Assembly: GCA_022712775.1 (NCBI GenBank)
Contig: JAFLJZ010000033.1
Span: forward strand, 1-11,564
Length of the DNA: 11,564 nt
Origin: Sulfurimonas sp.
GTDB taxonomy: Bacteria; Campylobacterota; Campylobacteria; Campylobacterales; Sulfurimonadaceae
Direction of reading: 5' to 3'
The number at the start of each line of letters is the position of its first letter. Within the stretch, counting starts at the first letter, position 1. The position numbers were made by a program, and so were the translations under genes. The notes beneath the pieces were generated by a model. That model ran no database searches. It was given only the letters and a program-made list of their open reading frames with translations, and was not told the DNA's origin. Positions 1 to 6,645 of this stretch are shown here, one piece after another.

Positions 1-334
1 CTGATGAGTGTGAGGTGGGGAAGATTCTAAAACCATCAGGAGCATGTGTATCTACTCCAATCTCATCAAAGAACTGTACGAGTTGTTTATAATCAAAGGC
101 TTTAAGAGCATCTTGCATAAATCTCCCATCACGTCCGAATCGTGCCATAAAGTCTTCGTTTGAGAGCGTGTTTGTTAGGTTACATCTTCCTCCACCTGTG
201 GCTTTGAGTTTAGATGCGATTTGTGAAAGTTTTTCTAAAAGAAGTACAGACTTACCATCTCTTGCAGCTACGATTGCAGCTATGATTCCAGCAGCACCAG
301 AGCCAACAACGATAAGATCGTATACTTTTTTCAA
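1..334 (-). CDS. HI0933/BaiN-family NAD(P)/FAD-dependent oxidoreductase, N-terminal part (runs off left edge)
   Basis: The first 111 codons of a flavoprotein are visible and the 3' end lies outside the window. The N-terminus carries a Rossmann dinucleotide-binding motif, VVGSGAAGIIAA (about residues 8-19), an acidic strand end (LLLEK), and the family hallmark ATGGGRCNLTN (about residues 48-58). These mark the HI0933-like flavoproteins (Pfam HI0933_like, TIGR00275 type), variously named aminoacetone oxidase or BaiN. The physiological substrate of most members is unknown. The start is taken as TTG at 334, because AGGA lies 8 bases upstream and no ATG precedes the Rossmann strand. It diverges from the lipoprotein gene at 373, so the 38 bases between them must hold both promoters. 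A second, more distant member of the same superfamily lies at 8591-9802. Confidence 0.88.
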   Translation of the reverse strand, partial: MKKVYDLIVVGSGAAGIIAAIVAARDGKSVLLLEKLSQIASKLKATGGGRCNLTNTLSNEDFMARFGRDGRFMQDALKAFDYKQLVQFFDEIGVDTHAPDGFRIFPTSHSS

Positions 335-360
335 ATCAAAAATCCTTTATGAAATTGTAG

Positions 361-366
361 TATAAT
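361..366 (+). promoter_or_regulatory. Possible -10 box (TATAAT) very close to the lipoprotein start
   Basis: A perfect TATAAT ends 6 bases before the ATG at 373, and no convincing purine-rich ribosome-binding site lies between them. If this is the -10 element, transcription would begin at or near the ATG and give a nearly leaderless message. No -35 box is clear. In AT-rich DNA such a match can occur by chance. Confidence 0.35.
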
Positions 367-372
367 AATCTT

Positions 373-978
373 ATGAAAAATATTATATATATGCTTTTAG
401 TAGCACTGACATTTAGCGCGTGTAGTACAAGTTCTCTTAGTTTGAGTCAATCTAATGATTTACAGCTCAATTATAATGATAAAACTCGTATAATCGCGAA
501 CAATGCAAAAAAAGAAAATCTCTTGAACTTTAGTGACCTTTATGTGCATCAGTATATAATGCAAAGTAGCGAGGGGAATATTCTCTTTGGTGAGTATGGA
601 GAGACGGATTTATCATTTCAGTTTGCTAAATCAGAACTCTCTACGCTTATGTATGTTTTTGATAATTCAAGACAATATGAAATGGTATACAAAAGAAATA
701 ATCTACAACTTGTACAGATTCAGTTAAAAGATAAAACCTATGTAAATGCCTTGATACATGCAAATAATCCACAGGATTATCACTTTGTATATGGATTTTC
801 AAATGAAGAGTTTAGCAAAATTGCTCTCGCTGTTAAAGTCAAAGATACTGAAATAACAGCGCTAAAGTTTGAGGCTGTTATATTTTACGATGACGCTAAA
901 TCACAAACAAACTGGAACGACCAACTTGTATATTTTACCCCACTCATCGAACCGATTCGTGGTATGCGAGGAAGATAA
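373..978 (+). CDS. Predicted small lipoprotein of unknown function (201 aa)
   Basis: The N-terminus is a short Lys/Asn start, a hydrophobic stretch (about residues 4-14) and a Cys at position 17 in the context TFSAC-STSS. This fits a signal peptidase II site, although the lipobox is not a perfect LAGC. The following Ser-rich stretch suits a lipoprotein linker. The mature part (about 180 residues) is mixed, rich in Asn, Lys and Tyr, with no motif I recognise. It probably sits on the periplasmic side of the inner or outer membrane. Its stop codon (976-978) falls inside the region where the downstream DTW gene must start, so the two are probably co-transcribed and perhaps translationally coupled. 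Function cannot be assigned. Confidence 0.75.
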   Translation: MKNIIYMLLVALTFSACSTSSLSLSQSNDLQLNYNDKTRIIANNAKKENLLNFSDLYVHQYIMQSSEGNILFGEYGETDLSFQFAKSELSTLMYVFDNSRQYEMVYKRNNLQLVQIQLKDKTYVNALIHANNPQDYHFVYGFSNEEFSKIALAVKVKDTEITALKFEAVIFYDDAKSQTNWNDQLVYFTPLIEPIRGMRGR

Positions 979-1619
979 TCAGAGAAAAATGTTACAAGTG
1001 TTATAGACCTAAAAGTTCGTGTATGTGTGAATACATACAAGCCTTTGATACAAATACTAAGTTTGTGATTCTTATGCATCCAAAAGAGTTTAAAAAAGTA
1101 AAAAACAATACAGGACGCTTTACCCACCTTAGTTTGAAGAACTCTGAACTTTTTGTTGGGATTGATTTTTCTCAAAATAAAAAAATCAATGAGATTGTTG
1201 CTACGCATGATTCTTATATTTTATATCCTAGTGAGGATGCTCTCAACTTAACAGATACCAAACCCACTCTTTCTTCAAATAAAAAACTAGCTATCTTTCT
1301 TATAGATTCAACTTGGAGCTGTGCAAAAAAAATGTTTATACAAAGTGAAAATTTACAAATATTGAAGCATATGAGTTTTAGTACAACACAGACATCAAAG
1401 TATGAGATAAAAGAACAACCAAATGAAAGATACCTTTCAACAATAGAATCTACTTTAGTTGTTTTAGAAGAGTTAAATAAATGGGGAATAGAAGAACTTA
1501 AAAAAGAATCTCTTCAGAACTTTTTAAATCCATTTTTAGAAATGGTAGCATATCAAAAAAAACTTATTATCAATTCTAAACATGATTCTGTTCGATTTAA
1601 AAAATATTCTTTTATGTAG
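975..1619 (+). CDS. DTW-domain protein, probable tRNA-uridine aminocarboxypropyltransferase (start uncertain)
   Basis: The family (YfiP/TapT type) transfers the 3-amino-3-carboxypropyl group of SAM to uridine in tRNA, giving acp3U. Visible hallmarks are ILMHPKEFKKVKNNTGR near the N-terminus, the DxTW signature in LIDSTWSCAKKM, and a late YLSTIES motif. The first ATG is at 1023 (198 aa). However, the same frame upstream encodes CYKCYRP then CMC (codons 990-1028), the Cys-x2-Cys, Cys-x-Cys zinc motif typical of the family, so translation must begin earlier. The frame is open back to the TAA at 897-899, with no ATG, GTG or TTG in between. ATA at 975 and ATC at 978 sit just after GAGGAAG and are the best candidates; 975 is used here. 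The gene overlaps the lipoprotein stop codon. The domain call is firm and the start is not. Confidence 0.85.
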   Translation: MIREKCYKCYRPKSSCMCEYIQAFDTNTKFVILMHPKEFKKVKNNTGRFTHLSLKNSELFVGIDFSQNKKINEIVATHDSYILYPSEDALNLTDTKPTLSSNKKLAIFLIDSTWSCAKKMFIQSENLQILKHMSFSTTQTSKYEIKEQPNERYLSTIESTLVVLEELNKWGIEELKKESLQNFLNPFLEMVAYQKKLIINSKHDSVRFKKYSFM

Positions 1620-1707
1620 TTATTTATTAAACAAGTGTAACTCTAAAGAATTTTCTTTAGAGTGGATAAATAAGCTTTTGCCAACGAAGCAAATTATTTA
1701 TTAAACA
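1620..1707. repeat. 14-bp direct repeat TTATTTATTAAACA (1620-1633 and 1694-1707)
   Basis: The same 14 bases occur right after the DTW stop codon and again at the 3' end of yggS, where on the minus strand they encode the last residues Phe-Asn-Lys and the stop. They bracket the hairpin at 1640-1663. The upstream copy may be a relic of a duplicated yggS 3' end, or the match may reflect AT-rich sequence. The second copy also forms the 3' arm of an imperfect hairpin with 1666-1677. Confidence 0.6.
1640..1663. terminator. Hairpin between convergent genes, likely bidirectional terminator
   Basis: A perfect 9-bp inverted repeat (ACTCTAAAG / CTTTAGAGT) with a 6-base AATTTT loop lies between the stop of the DTW gene (1619) and the stop of yggS (1694). 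No long T-run follows on either strand, so it is not a textbook intrinsic terminator, but its position between convergent genes fits that role. A weaker hairpin follows: 1666-1677 pairs with 1687-1701, with a 3-base bulge. Confidence 0.5.
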
Positions 1708-2368
1708 TAACCGAGCCTAGCCGAATCATATTAGAACCACATTTTATCGCTAACTCAAAATCTCCACTCATCCCCATAGAACAAATAGTCGCACCTTCAC
1801 ATTGTTTATAAATGGCGTGTGTAGTTTCAAAACTCTTTTTAACAAGAGATATATCATCTGAATGTGCACCAATACTCATAACACCTTTGAGTTTAATATT
1901 TGGACACTCTTGTGTGATTCTATTATATGATTCTAGTGCTACTTCTGGCATGAAACCATGTTTAGAATCTTCTTTTGCAGAGTTGATTTGTAGGAGACAA
2001 TCAAGTGTCATATCTTTAGCTTCGAGTTTTTTTTGTAACTCTAGTGCTAGTTCTATAGAATCAAGGGCATGAAAGAGAGTAGGGTCTATTTCAAGTAAAT
2101 TGTTGATTTTGTTTTTTTGTAAATTTCCTACAAAATGCCATTCAATAGGAAATTCTTCAAGTTCGTTAGCCTTTGCTTTTAAGTCTTGAACCTTGTTCTC
2201 ACCGTAAGCACGTTGACCTATCTCATAAAGCTTTTGTATCTCATCAGAAGTTGAGTACTTACTAATGGCTACCGTTTTTACTATGTGGTAATCACTTACG
2301 CGTAGTCGTGCATACTCTACTCGTCTAACTATGTCGTCCACATATATTTTATATTCTGTTTGTGTCAT
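1694..2368 (-). CDS. yggS: YggS/PLPBP-family pyridoxal phosphate homeostasis protein
   Basis: This is a 224-residue single-domain fold-type III PLP-binding protein, normal length for the family. It is cytosolic, binds PLP without known catalysis, and affects vitamin B6 and amino acid balance. Visible motifs: the PLP lysine in TVAISKYS (Lys37), the family block GENKVQDL, HFVGNLQKNKINNL, the GVMSIGAH segment, and the phosphate-binding end MGMSGDFELAIKCGSNMIRLGSVMF. The ATG at 2368 starts 3 bases after the rseP stop, with only a weak GGGA upstream, so translation may depend on coupling to rseP. It is the last gene of the pgsA-rseP-yggS cluster and faces the DTW gene. Confidence 0.95.
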   Translation of the reverse strand: MTQTEYKIYVDDIVRRVEYARLRVSDYHIVKTVAISKYSTSDEIQKLYEIGQRAYGENKVQDLKAKANELEEFPIEWHFVGNLQKNKINNLLEIDPTLFHALDSIELALELQKKLEAKDMTLDCLLQINSAKEDSKHGFMPEVALESYNRITQECPNIKLKGVMSIGAHSDDISLVKKSFETTHAIYKQCEGATICSMGMSGDFELAIKCGSNMIRLGSVMFNK

Positions 2369-2371
2369 TTT

Positions 2372-3424
2372 TTATCCCATCAATCTTGTAATATCATTAA
2401 ATAAGCCAAGCCCCATAAGAGAAAAAAGCATAACCCAACCTACTATTGTTAGGTTGATTAACACTTTTTCACTTGGAGCTCTTGAAGTAATCCATTCATA
2501 AAGATTAAACATTATGTGTCCGCCATCAAGTGCTGGAATCGGAAGAAGATTTAAAACTCCAAGGTTTACAGAGATAAGAGCTGCAAAAAACAAAACACTC
2601 ATCCAACCAGCATCTGTGGCATCTGCAGTGATTTTTACTATACTTATAACTCCACCTAACTCTTTTGGGGGAACATCACCTGTTATAAGCTTTTGTACAC
2701 CTGTGAAAATCATAGTTGAAGCAAAGATAGTTTGCTCAGTTGCATACGATAAGGTTTCAAATACACTAAGCTCTAAGGTATGTGAAACTCCAGCTGAACC
2801 TATACCTATCATTTTTCTTTGAACAGTTTCATTGAACATATTTGTAGTTTCACTAATCTTTGGAGTAAGGGTTTTGTACTCAACAAATCCAGCTCTTTGT
2901 ATTTCAAGGTTCAAACTCCCCTCAGAAGTTTTGATGATAGTAGCCATCTCTTTCCAGGTAGTGATACCTATGCCATTGATAGAACGAATAGTATCGTTAG
3001 ATTCTAAGCCTGCTATAAAGGCAGGAGAATCTTTAACTACTTGACCGATAACGGGAGACAAAACCTTAGGACCACCAAGTGCAATAGCGAAGTATAAAAC
3101 AAAGGCTAAAACAAAGTTTGCTACAGGTCCTGCAAGAAGTATAAAAATTCTTTGTAGAGGTGTTTTTGTATTGTAGCTATCATCATCACTCGAAATTTTT
3201 GAAGGATCAGAATCATCTTGACCTTTCATTTTTACATAACCACCGAGTGGAATCATCGCTATCTTCCATTCTGTTCCCCATTTGTGAAACGAGGCGATTT
3301 TTTTACCAAAACCAATACTAAAAACTTCTACATAAACGCCCATCATTCGAGCTGCCACATAGTGTCCTAACTCATGAAAAAATATTAAAGCCGATAAGAC
3401 TAAGAGTGATACAACTATACCCAT
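2372..3424 (-). CDS. rseP: RseP-type site-2 intramembrane zinc metalloprotease
   Basis: This inner-membrane protease cleaves transmembrane segments, such as anti-sigma factors and remnant signal peptides in RseP homologues. The first helix carries the zinc motif HELGH (residues 17-21), followed by the conserved GVYVEVFSIGFG and GGYVKMKGQDD stretches. A transmembrane segment follows near residues 92-115, and a single PDZ domain spans about residues 121-190. The third zinc ligand lies in LNLLPIPALDGGH (Asp300). C-terminal membrane segments end at residue 350. One PDZ domain instead of the two in E. coli is common outside Gammaproteobacteria. The ATG at 3424 overlaps the pgsA stop by one base (TAATG), and AAGGA inside pgsA serves as ribosome-binding site. 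No RseA or sigma-E gene is visible nearby. Confidence 0.95.
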   Translation of the reverse strand: MGIVVSLLVLSALIFFHELGHYVAARMMGVYVEVFSIGFGKKIASFHKWGTEWKIAMIPLGGYVKMKGQDDSDPSKISSDDDSYNTKTPLQRIFILLAGPVANFVLAFVLYFAIALGGPKVLSPVIGQVVKDSPAFIAGLESNDTIRSINGIGITTWKEMATIIKTSEGSLNLEIQRAGFVEYKTLTPKISETTNMFNETVQRKMIGIGSAGVSHTLELSVFETLSYATEQTIFASTMIFTGVQKLITGDVPPKELGGVISIVKITADATDAGWMSVLFFAALISVNLGVLNLLPIPALDGGHIMFNLYEWITSRAPSEKVLINLTIVGWVMLFSLMGLGLFNDITRLMG

Positions 3425-3975
3425 TATTTTGAATCCTTTGCAAATGCTTGTTTAAATCCCCAAAGGTATTCTAAACCTGAGTAAACTGTTAAAAATACTG
3501 CAAACCAAAGAAGTTCAGTCCCCAAAGGCCAGTGCATAAGTAAAAAGCCTATAGCTATCATTTGTGCTACGGTTTTTACTTTTCCAGCCCATGAAGCCTT
3601 GACTGCTAAACCTTCACTTACAGCAACTGTACGAAGTCCTGTGATAAAAAGCTCACGAACAACAATAATATAGATAGCCCACGCGGAAGCCTCCCCTATC
3701 ATCATCAGCCCTAAAAAAGCTGCGAGTGTAAGCATCTTGTCTGCGAGAGGGTCTAAAATAGCTCCTAGCATTGTCATCTGATTCCATTGTCTTGCGATAT
3801 ATCCATCAAAAAAGTCAGTTGCAGATGCAAGAACAAATAAAAGTGAAGCAAAGTAGTAGTTCCACGATACATGAAAGCCATTATCTGTAAACACTTGTGG
3901 ATTTAAAATAATCCAAAACATGAACGGTGCTATAAGTATACGAAGTGATGCTAGAGCATTAGGTAAATTTAGCAA
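3424..3975 (-). CDS. pgsA: CDP-diacylglycerol-glycerol-3-phosphate 3-phosphatidyltransferase
   Basis: The enzyme makes phosphatidylglycerol-phosphate from CDP-diacylglycerol and glycerol-3-phosphate, the committed step to phosphatidylglycerol and cardiolipin, in the inner membrane. The 183-residue length fits PgsA. The full CDP-alcohol phosphotransferase motif is present: Asp54, Asp57, Gly58, Ala61, Arg62, Gly71, Asp75 and Asp79, in TDFFDGYIAR and GAILDPLAD. The N-terminal LNLPNALASLRIL is also typical. Several hydrophobic helices surround the motif. The start is TTG at 3973-3975: no ATG is available and AAGGA lies 5 bases upstream. It is the first gene of a minus-strand cluster with rseP and yggS. 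PssA is a relative, but the motif spacing and N-terminus favour PgsA. Confidence 0.93.
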   Translation of the reverse strand: MLNLPNALASLRILIAPFMFWIILNPQVFTDNGFHVSWNYYFASLLFVLASATDFFDGYIARQWNQMTMLGAILDPLADKMLTLAAFLGLMMIGEASAWAIYIIVVRELFITGLRTVAVSEGLAVKASWAGKVKTVAQMIAIGFLLMHWPLGTELLWFAVFLTVYSGLEYLWGFKQAFAKDSK

Positions 3976-4084
3976 AAATATCCTTATTTTTTTAATAATG
4001 TAATTTTATCTGTTTATAACTTATTTGGACTTAATGAAATTTCTTTAGTTATAATATTGATAAGTAAGGCTTGAGGAGCGTAAG
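3976..4084. promoter_or_regulatory. Divergent promoter region between pgsA and amrS
   Basis: This 109-base AT-rich gap must drive both directions. For amrS, TATAAT at 4050-4055 is a strong -10 candidate, with TTGGAC at 4025-4030 as a poor -35 at a long 19-base spacing. AGGAG at 4074-4078 is the amrS ribosome-binding site, 6 bases before the ATG. For pgsA, TAAAAT on the minus strand (plus 4003-4008) is a plausible -10. No operator or riboswitch-like structure was recognised. Confidence 0.5.
3981..3985 (-). promoter_or_regulatory. Ribosome-binding site deciding the pgsA TTG start
   Basis: On the minus strand AAGGA (plus-strand TCCTT) lies 5 bases before TTG at 3975. No in-frame ATG or GTG precedes the conserved LNLPNALA segment, so the TTG is the best-supported start. 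Confidence 0.7.
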
Positions 4085-5110
4085 ATGTCTCAAAATGCAT
4101 GGTTAAGTAAAAAGTTAAAATCAGGAAAGGTTTTATGTGAAGCATGTTCACAAGCCTGTGTCCTTGATGAGGGTGAATACGGGATTTGTAGTGTTAGAAA
4201 AGTGCAAAACGGTGAGTTGCAACTTCTTGTATATGGTCTAGCTGCAGCCGTAAATATTGACCCAGTAGAGAAAAAACCTATGTTTCATTTTTTACCAAAG
4301 AGTAAGGTGTTTTCACTTGGAACAGTAGGGTGTAATCTCTCTTGTAAGTTTTGTCAGAATCATAGTATCTCTCAGTATCCTCAAGAAAATAATTATGAAA
4401 TAGTTGGACGAGAACTTCCTCCTAAAAAAATAATAGAACTAACAATCGAGAATAACTGTGATTCTATTGCATACACCTACAATGAGCCTATCATCTTTTT
4501 TGAATACACCTACGATACAGCAAAACTAGCACATGAAAAAGGGCTAAAAAATATCTATGTCACAAGTGGGTACGAAACGCATAAGGCGATAGATTTACTC
4601 TCTCCTTACATTGATGGTATGAATATAGACATTAAATCTTTTTCCAATGAATTTTATAAAGAGATATGTGGAGCAAGACTTAAACCCGTGCTTGAAACTG
4701 TGAAGTACGCACATGAAAAAGGGATTTGGATTGAGATTACAACACTACTTATTCAAGGTAAGAATGATTCTGATGAAGAGATTCGAGAAATCGCTAAGTT
4801 TATAGCGAGTATTGACACCTCGATTCCTTGGCACCTCTCAGCCTTTCATCCGATGTACAAGATGTTAGACGTTCCTCGAACACCAGCTTCAACACTTCGA
4901 CGTGCATACAAAATAGGGCAAGAAGAGGGTTTGAAATATCTTTATGTTGGTAATATTGATGATGGGGATTATGAATCTACTTATTGTCCATCTTGTGAAA
5001 AAAGAGTAGTTGATAGACACGGGCATATTGGACAGTATGTGACAAATGAACTTGATGAAAATGCTAAGTGTCCATATTGTGGGTATTCTCTTGAAGGGGT
5101 GTGGCACTAA
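4085..5110 (+). CDS. amrS: AmmeMemoRadiSam system radical SAM enzyme AmrS
   Basis: The 341-residue protein has the AmrS layout. An N-terminal cysteine cluster (Cys18, Cys21, Cys25, Cys35, the last in GEYGICSVR) comes first. The radical SAM motif CNLSCKFC follows, with Cys83, Cys87 and Cys90 binding the 4Fe-4S cluster. A TIM-barrel core contains AYTYNEPIIFFEY. The C-terminal zinc-ribbon-like end has Cys301, Cys304, Cys329 and Cys332 and finishes GVWH. Its chemistry is not established; the family is named for co-occurrence with AMMECR1 and Memo proteins, neither of which is visible in this window. It has its own likely promoter and a good AGGAG site. The stop codon overlaps that of the convergent hydrolase gene by 4 bases. 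A pyruvate formate-lyase activating enzyme is the nearest alternative label, but the N- and C-terminal cysteines favour AmrS. Confidence 0.92.
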   Translation: MSQNAWLSKKLKSGKVLCEACSQACVLDEGEYGICSVRKVQNGELQLLVYGLAAAVNIDPVEKKPMFHFLPKSKVFSLGTVGCNLSCKFCQNHSISQYPQENNYEIVGRELPPKKIIELTIENNCDSIAYTYNEPIIFFEYTYDTAKLAHEKGLKNIYVTSGYETHKAIDLLSPYIDGMNIDIKSFSNEFYKEICGARLKPVLETVKYAHEKGIWIEITTLLIQGKNDSDEEIREIAKFIASIDTSIPWHLSAFHPMYKMLDVPRTPASTLRRAYKIGQEEGLKYLYVGNIDDGDYESTYCPSCEKRVVDRHGHIGQYVTNELDENAKCPYCGYSLEGVWH

Positions 5111-5916
5111 TTTAACTCTTGTAAGAATTTTTTTAAAGCAGGTAAGTATATATCTTTTGATTGTAAAAAACCATAGTTATGATCCCCTCTGATTTTTACA
5201 AAAGTTTTTGGCTCATTTGCATTTTTAAAAATAGCCTCTCCATACTTAAATGGAATAATATTGTCATCTTCACTGTGAATAACCAAGATAGGATAGTTTA
5301 TATCTTTTAAATACTTTGTTGTCTCATATGAAAAGTGGATTAAAGCCTCCGGTACAAATGGATAAACGTCAGATGCAAGCTCTTTGATAGTGGTAAAAGT
5401 AGATTCAAGTATGATAGCTTTTGGTTTCGCACTGCTACCCAGTTTAGCAGCAATAGCTCCCCCTAAAGACCTTCCAAATATAATGATATTTTCAGCTTTT
5501 ATGTTCTTGTCTTTTAAAAGATAATTCCATGCATTTTTTGCATCATCATAGGTATTTTGCTCACTTGGACTTCCCTCAGAAAGTCCATATCCTCTGTAGT
5601 CAAAAATAAATACATTCATTCCCAATGAGTTAAAAAGTTCTATCGAACTAAGACGATGAGATATATTTCCAGCATTACCATGTAGAAAAAGAATCGTAGT
5701 TTTCGCATCTTTTTTTGGTATATACCAGGCATGAAGTTTTGTTTTATCATTACTTTCAAAGATGATAGATTGGTACTCAAGACCCACTGAATTTGGATTG
5801 GTATTTATATTTGTAGTTGGAAAATAAATTAGCTTTGATTGAAAAATATACATTAAAGCAAGTATGGTTAAATATCCGTAAATTAACATTTTAAGTAGAT
5901 TTATGAAAGCTTGCAT
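5107..5916 (-). CDS. Membrane-anchored alpha/beta hydrolase (YfhR/ABHD13-like)
   Basis: The 269-residue protein starts with one hydrophobic helix (about residues 8-24) followed by QSKLIYFP, the usual N-terminus of the YfhR/BEM46/ABHD13 group. The hydrolase core shows the oxyanion motif LFLHGNAGN (about 77-84), FDYRGYGLSEG, the nucleophile elbow GRSLGG (Ser150), an acid in HSEDDNIIP (Asp218), and the catalytic His in GDHNYGF (His246). All triad members are present, so it should be an active serine hydrolase, probably an esterase or thioesterase held at the inner membrane. Substrate is unknown. It starts 1 base after the DUF2459 stop codon, so the two form an operon. It converges on amrS with a 4-base stop overlap and no visible terminator. 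Confidence 0.9.
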   Translation of the reverse strand: MQAFINLLKMLIYGYLTILALMYIFQSKLIYFPTTNINTNPNSVGLEYQSIIFESNDKTKLHAWYIPKKDAKTTILFLHGNAGNISHRLSSIELFNSLGMNVFIFDYRGYGLSEGSPSEQNTYDDAKNAWNYLLKDKNIKAENIIIFGRSLGGAIAAKLGSSAKPKAIILESTFTTIKELASDVYPFVPEALIHFSYETTKYLKDINYPILVIHSEDDNIIPFKYGEAIFKNANEPKTFVKIRGDHNYGFLQSKDIYLPALKKFLQELN

Positions 5917-5917
5917 C

Positions 5918-6565
5918 TTAGTCCTTGTTCTGCTTCAATTGATATAATACACCTGGAGCTGAAAAAGTATATTTACTTATGGGAAATCCTGAAGAGTTGA
6001 TTGCCTCAGCGCTCCAAGTATTACAGTTGTTAAACATATGGAATGTTCCATTTGCATGATAAAACCTGCTTGCTCCATAGAAATCTTTTCCTGACTTTAT
6101 TGGCTCTCCTTTCTCGTTTAAAACAAAACTGTTGTTAATAAACTGAGTAAGTTTAACAAAGCCTTTTCTTGATAACTTCAACTCTATAATTTCACTATTT
6201 GAAAAATATGTAATGGGATCTTTTTGGAATGCAACTACGTGAATAATGGAGTTAGTAGGCAAAAAGAGAGCTTTAATAGCCATCCAAATAGTTTTTTCCT
6301 CCGCCTGATAATAAGTCTCATCTCCCCATCCTATTTCTAAGTACTTGCTATTTTCAAAATCATTAAAAGAATGGATATATGAATCTGCATCTTTTTTTAA
6401 TAATATAATACCCGTATGCCATTTGTGCTTTATTACATATATTGTTTTATTATTGTTTTGATTTGGTTCTGGGGGATAAAATGCACTAGTAGGTTCAGAG
6501 CAACTTGATAATAGGAGAAGAAAAATGATTATAAATATACCTTGTATATAATAACTAAATTTCAT
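5918..6565 (-). CDS. DUF2459 (TIGR02117 family) lipoprotein
   Basis: The 215-residue protein has a signal peptide (hydrophobic residues about 8-20) ending in LSSC, with Cys22 as the likely lipidated residue. The conserved core contains HKWHTGIIL (His50), EIGWGDETYYQAE (about 77-89) and NNCNTWSAEAI (Cys181), all typical of DUF2459, a family first noted near urease genes. No urease gene is seen here. A conserved His followed much later by an Asn-Cys pair resembles the order in permuted papain-like (LRAT/YiiX-type) folds; this is inference from motif shape only. The ATG at 6565 has AAAGG about 7 bases upstream. It is the first gene of a two-gene unit with the membrane hydrolase and diverges from alanine dehydrogenase. 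Confidence 0.85.
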   Translation of the reverse strand: MKFSYYIQGIFIIIFLLLLSSCSEPTSAFYPPEPNQNNNKTIYVIKHKWHTGIILLKKDADSYIHSFNDFENSKYLEIGWGDETYYQAEEKTIWMAIKALFLPTNSIIHVVAFQKDPITYFSNSEIIELKLSRKGFVKLTQFINNSFVLNEKGEPIKSGKDFYGASRFYHANGTFHMFNNCNTWSAEAINSSGFPISKYTFSAPGVLYQLKQNKD

Positions 6566-6645
6566 ATAAGACCTTTTTCAGCTTTGACTTAATAGTATTG
6601 AAATATACTTGTAATATCATTCTAACATAATGTAAGGAAATATTG
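6566..6645. promoter_or_regulatory. Divergent promoter region between the DUF2459 gene and alanine dehydrogenase
   Basis: This is an 80-base AT-rich gap. On the plus strand TATACT (6604-6609) and TAATAT (6612-6617) are -10 candidates for alanine dehydrogenase, but TTGACT at 6584-6589 is badly spaced for either. AAGGA at 6634-6638 is 7 bases from ATG 6646 and only 4 from TTG 6643, which favours the ATG. On the minus strand TACTAT and TATATT are possible -10 boxes. Confidence 0.4.

Noticed and set aside
168..365. Plus-strand 65-codon frame
   Set aside because: It lies antisense to the flavoprotein gene at 1-334, which has clear conserved motifs; this frame has none.
989..1006. ATG at 989 as alternative DTW start
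   Set aside because: It is in a different frame and meets a TAG after five codons.
900..1022. Frameshift fusion of the lipoprotein with the DTW domain
   Set aside because: The frames differ by one base, but no slippery run or stimulatory structure is visible at the junction, and a lipoprotein fused to a cytosolic tRNA enzyme makes little sense.
885..1208. Minus-strand 107-codon frame
   Set aside because: It runs antisense across the lipoprotein/DTW junction and starts inside the DTW gene; no recognisable motif.
1812..2072. Plus-strand 86-codon frame inside yggS
   Set aside because: Shadow of yggS on the opposite strand, with Ser/Cys-rich nonsense composition.
2514..3044. Three plus-strand frames inside rseP
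   Set aside because: They overlap one another and lie antisense to rseP, whose HELGH and PDZ features are certain.
4889..5107. Minus-strand 72-codon frame at the end of amrS
   Set aside because: It is antisense to the zinc-ribbon end of AmrS and shows no independent motif.
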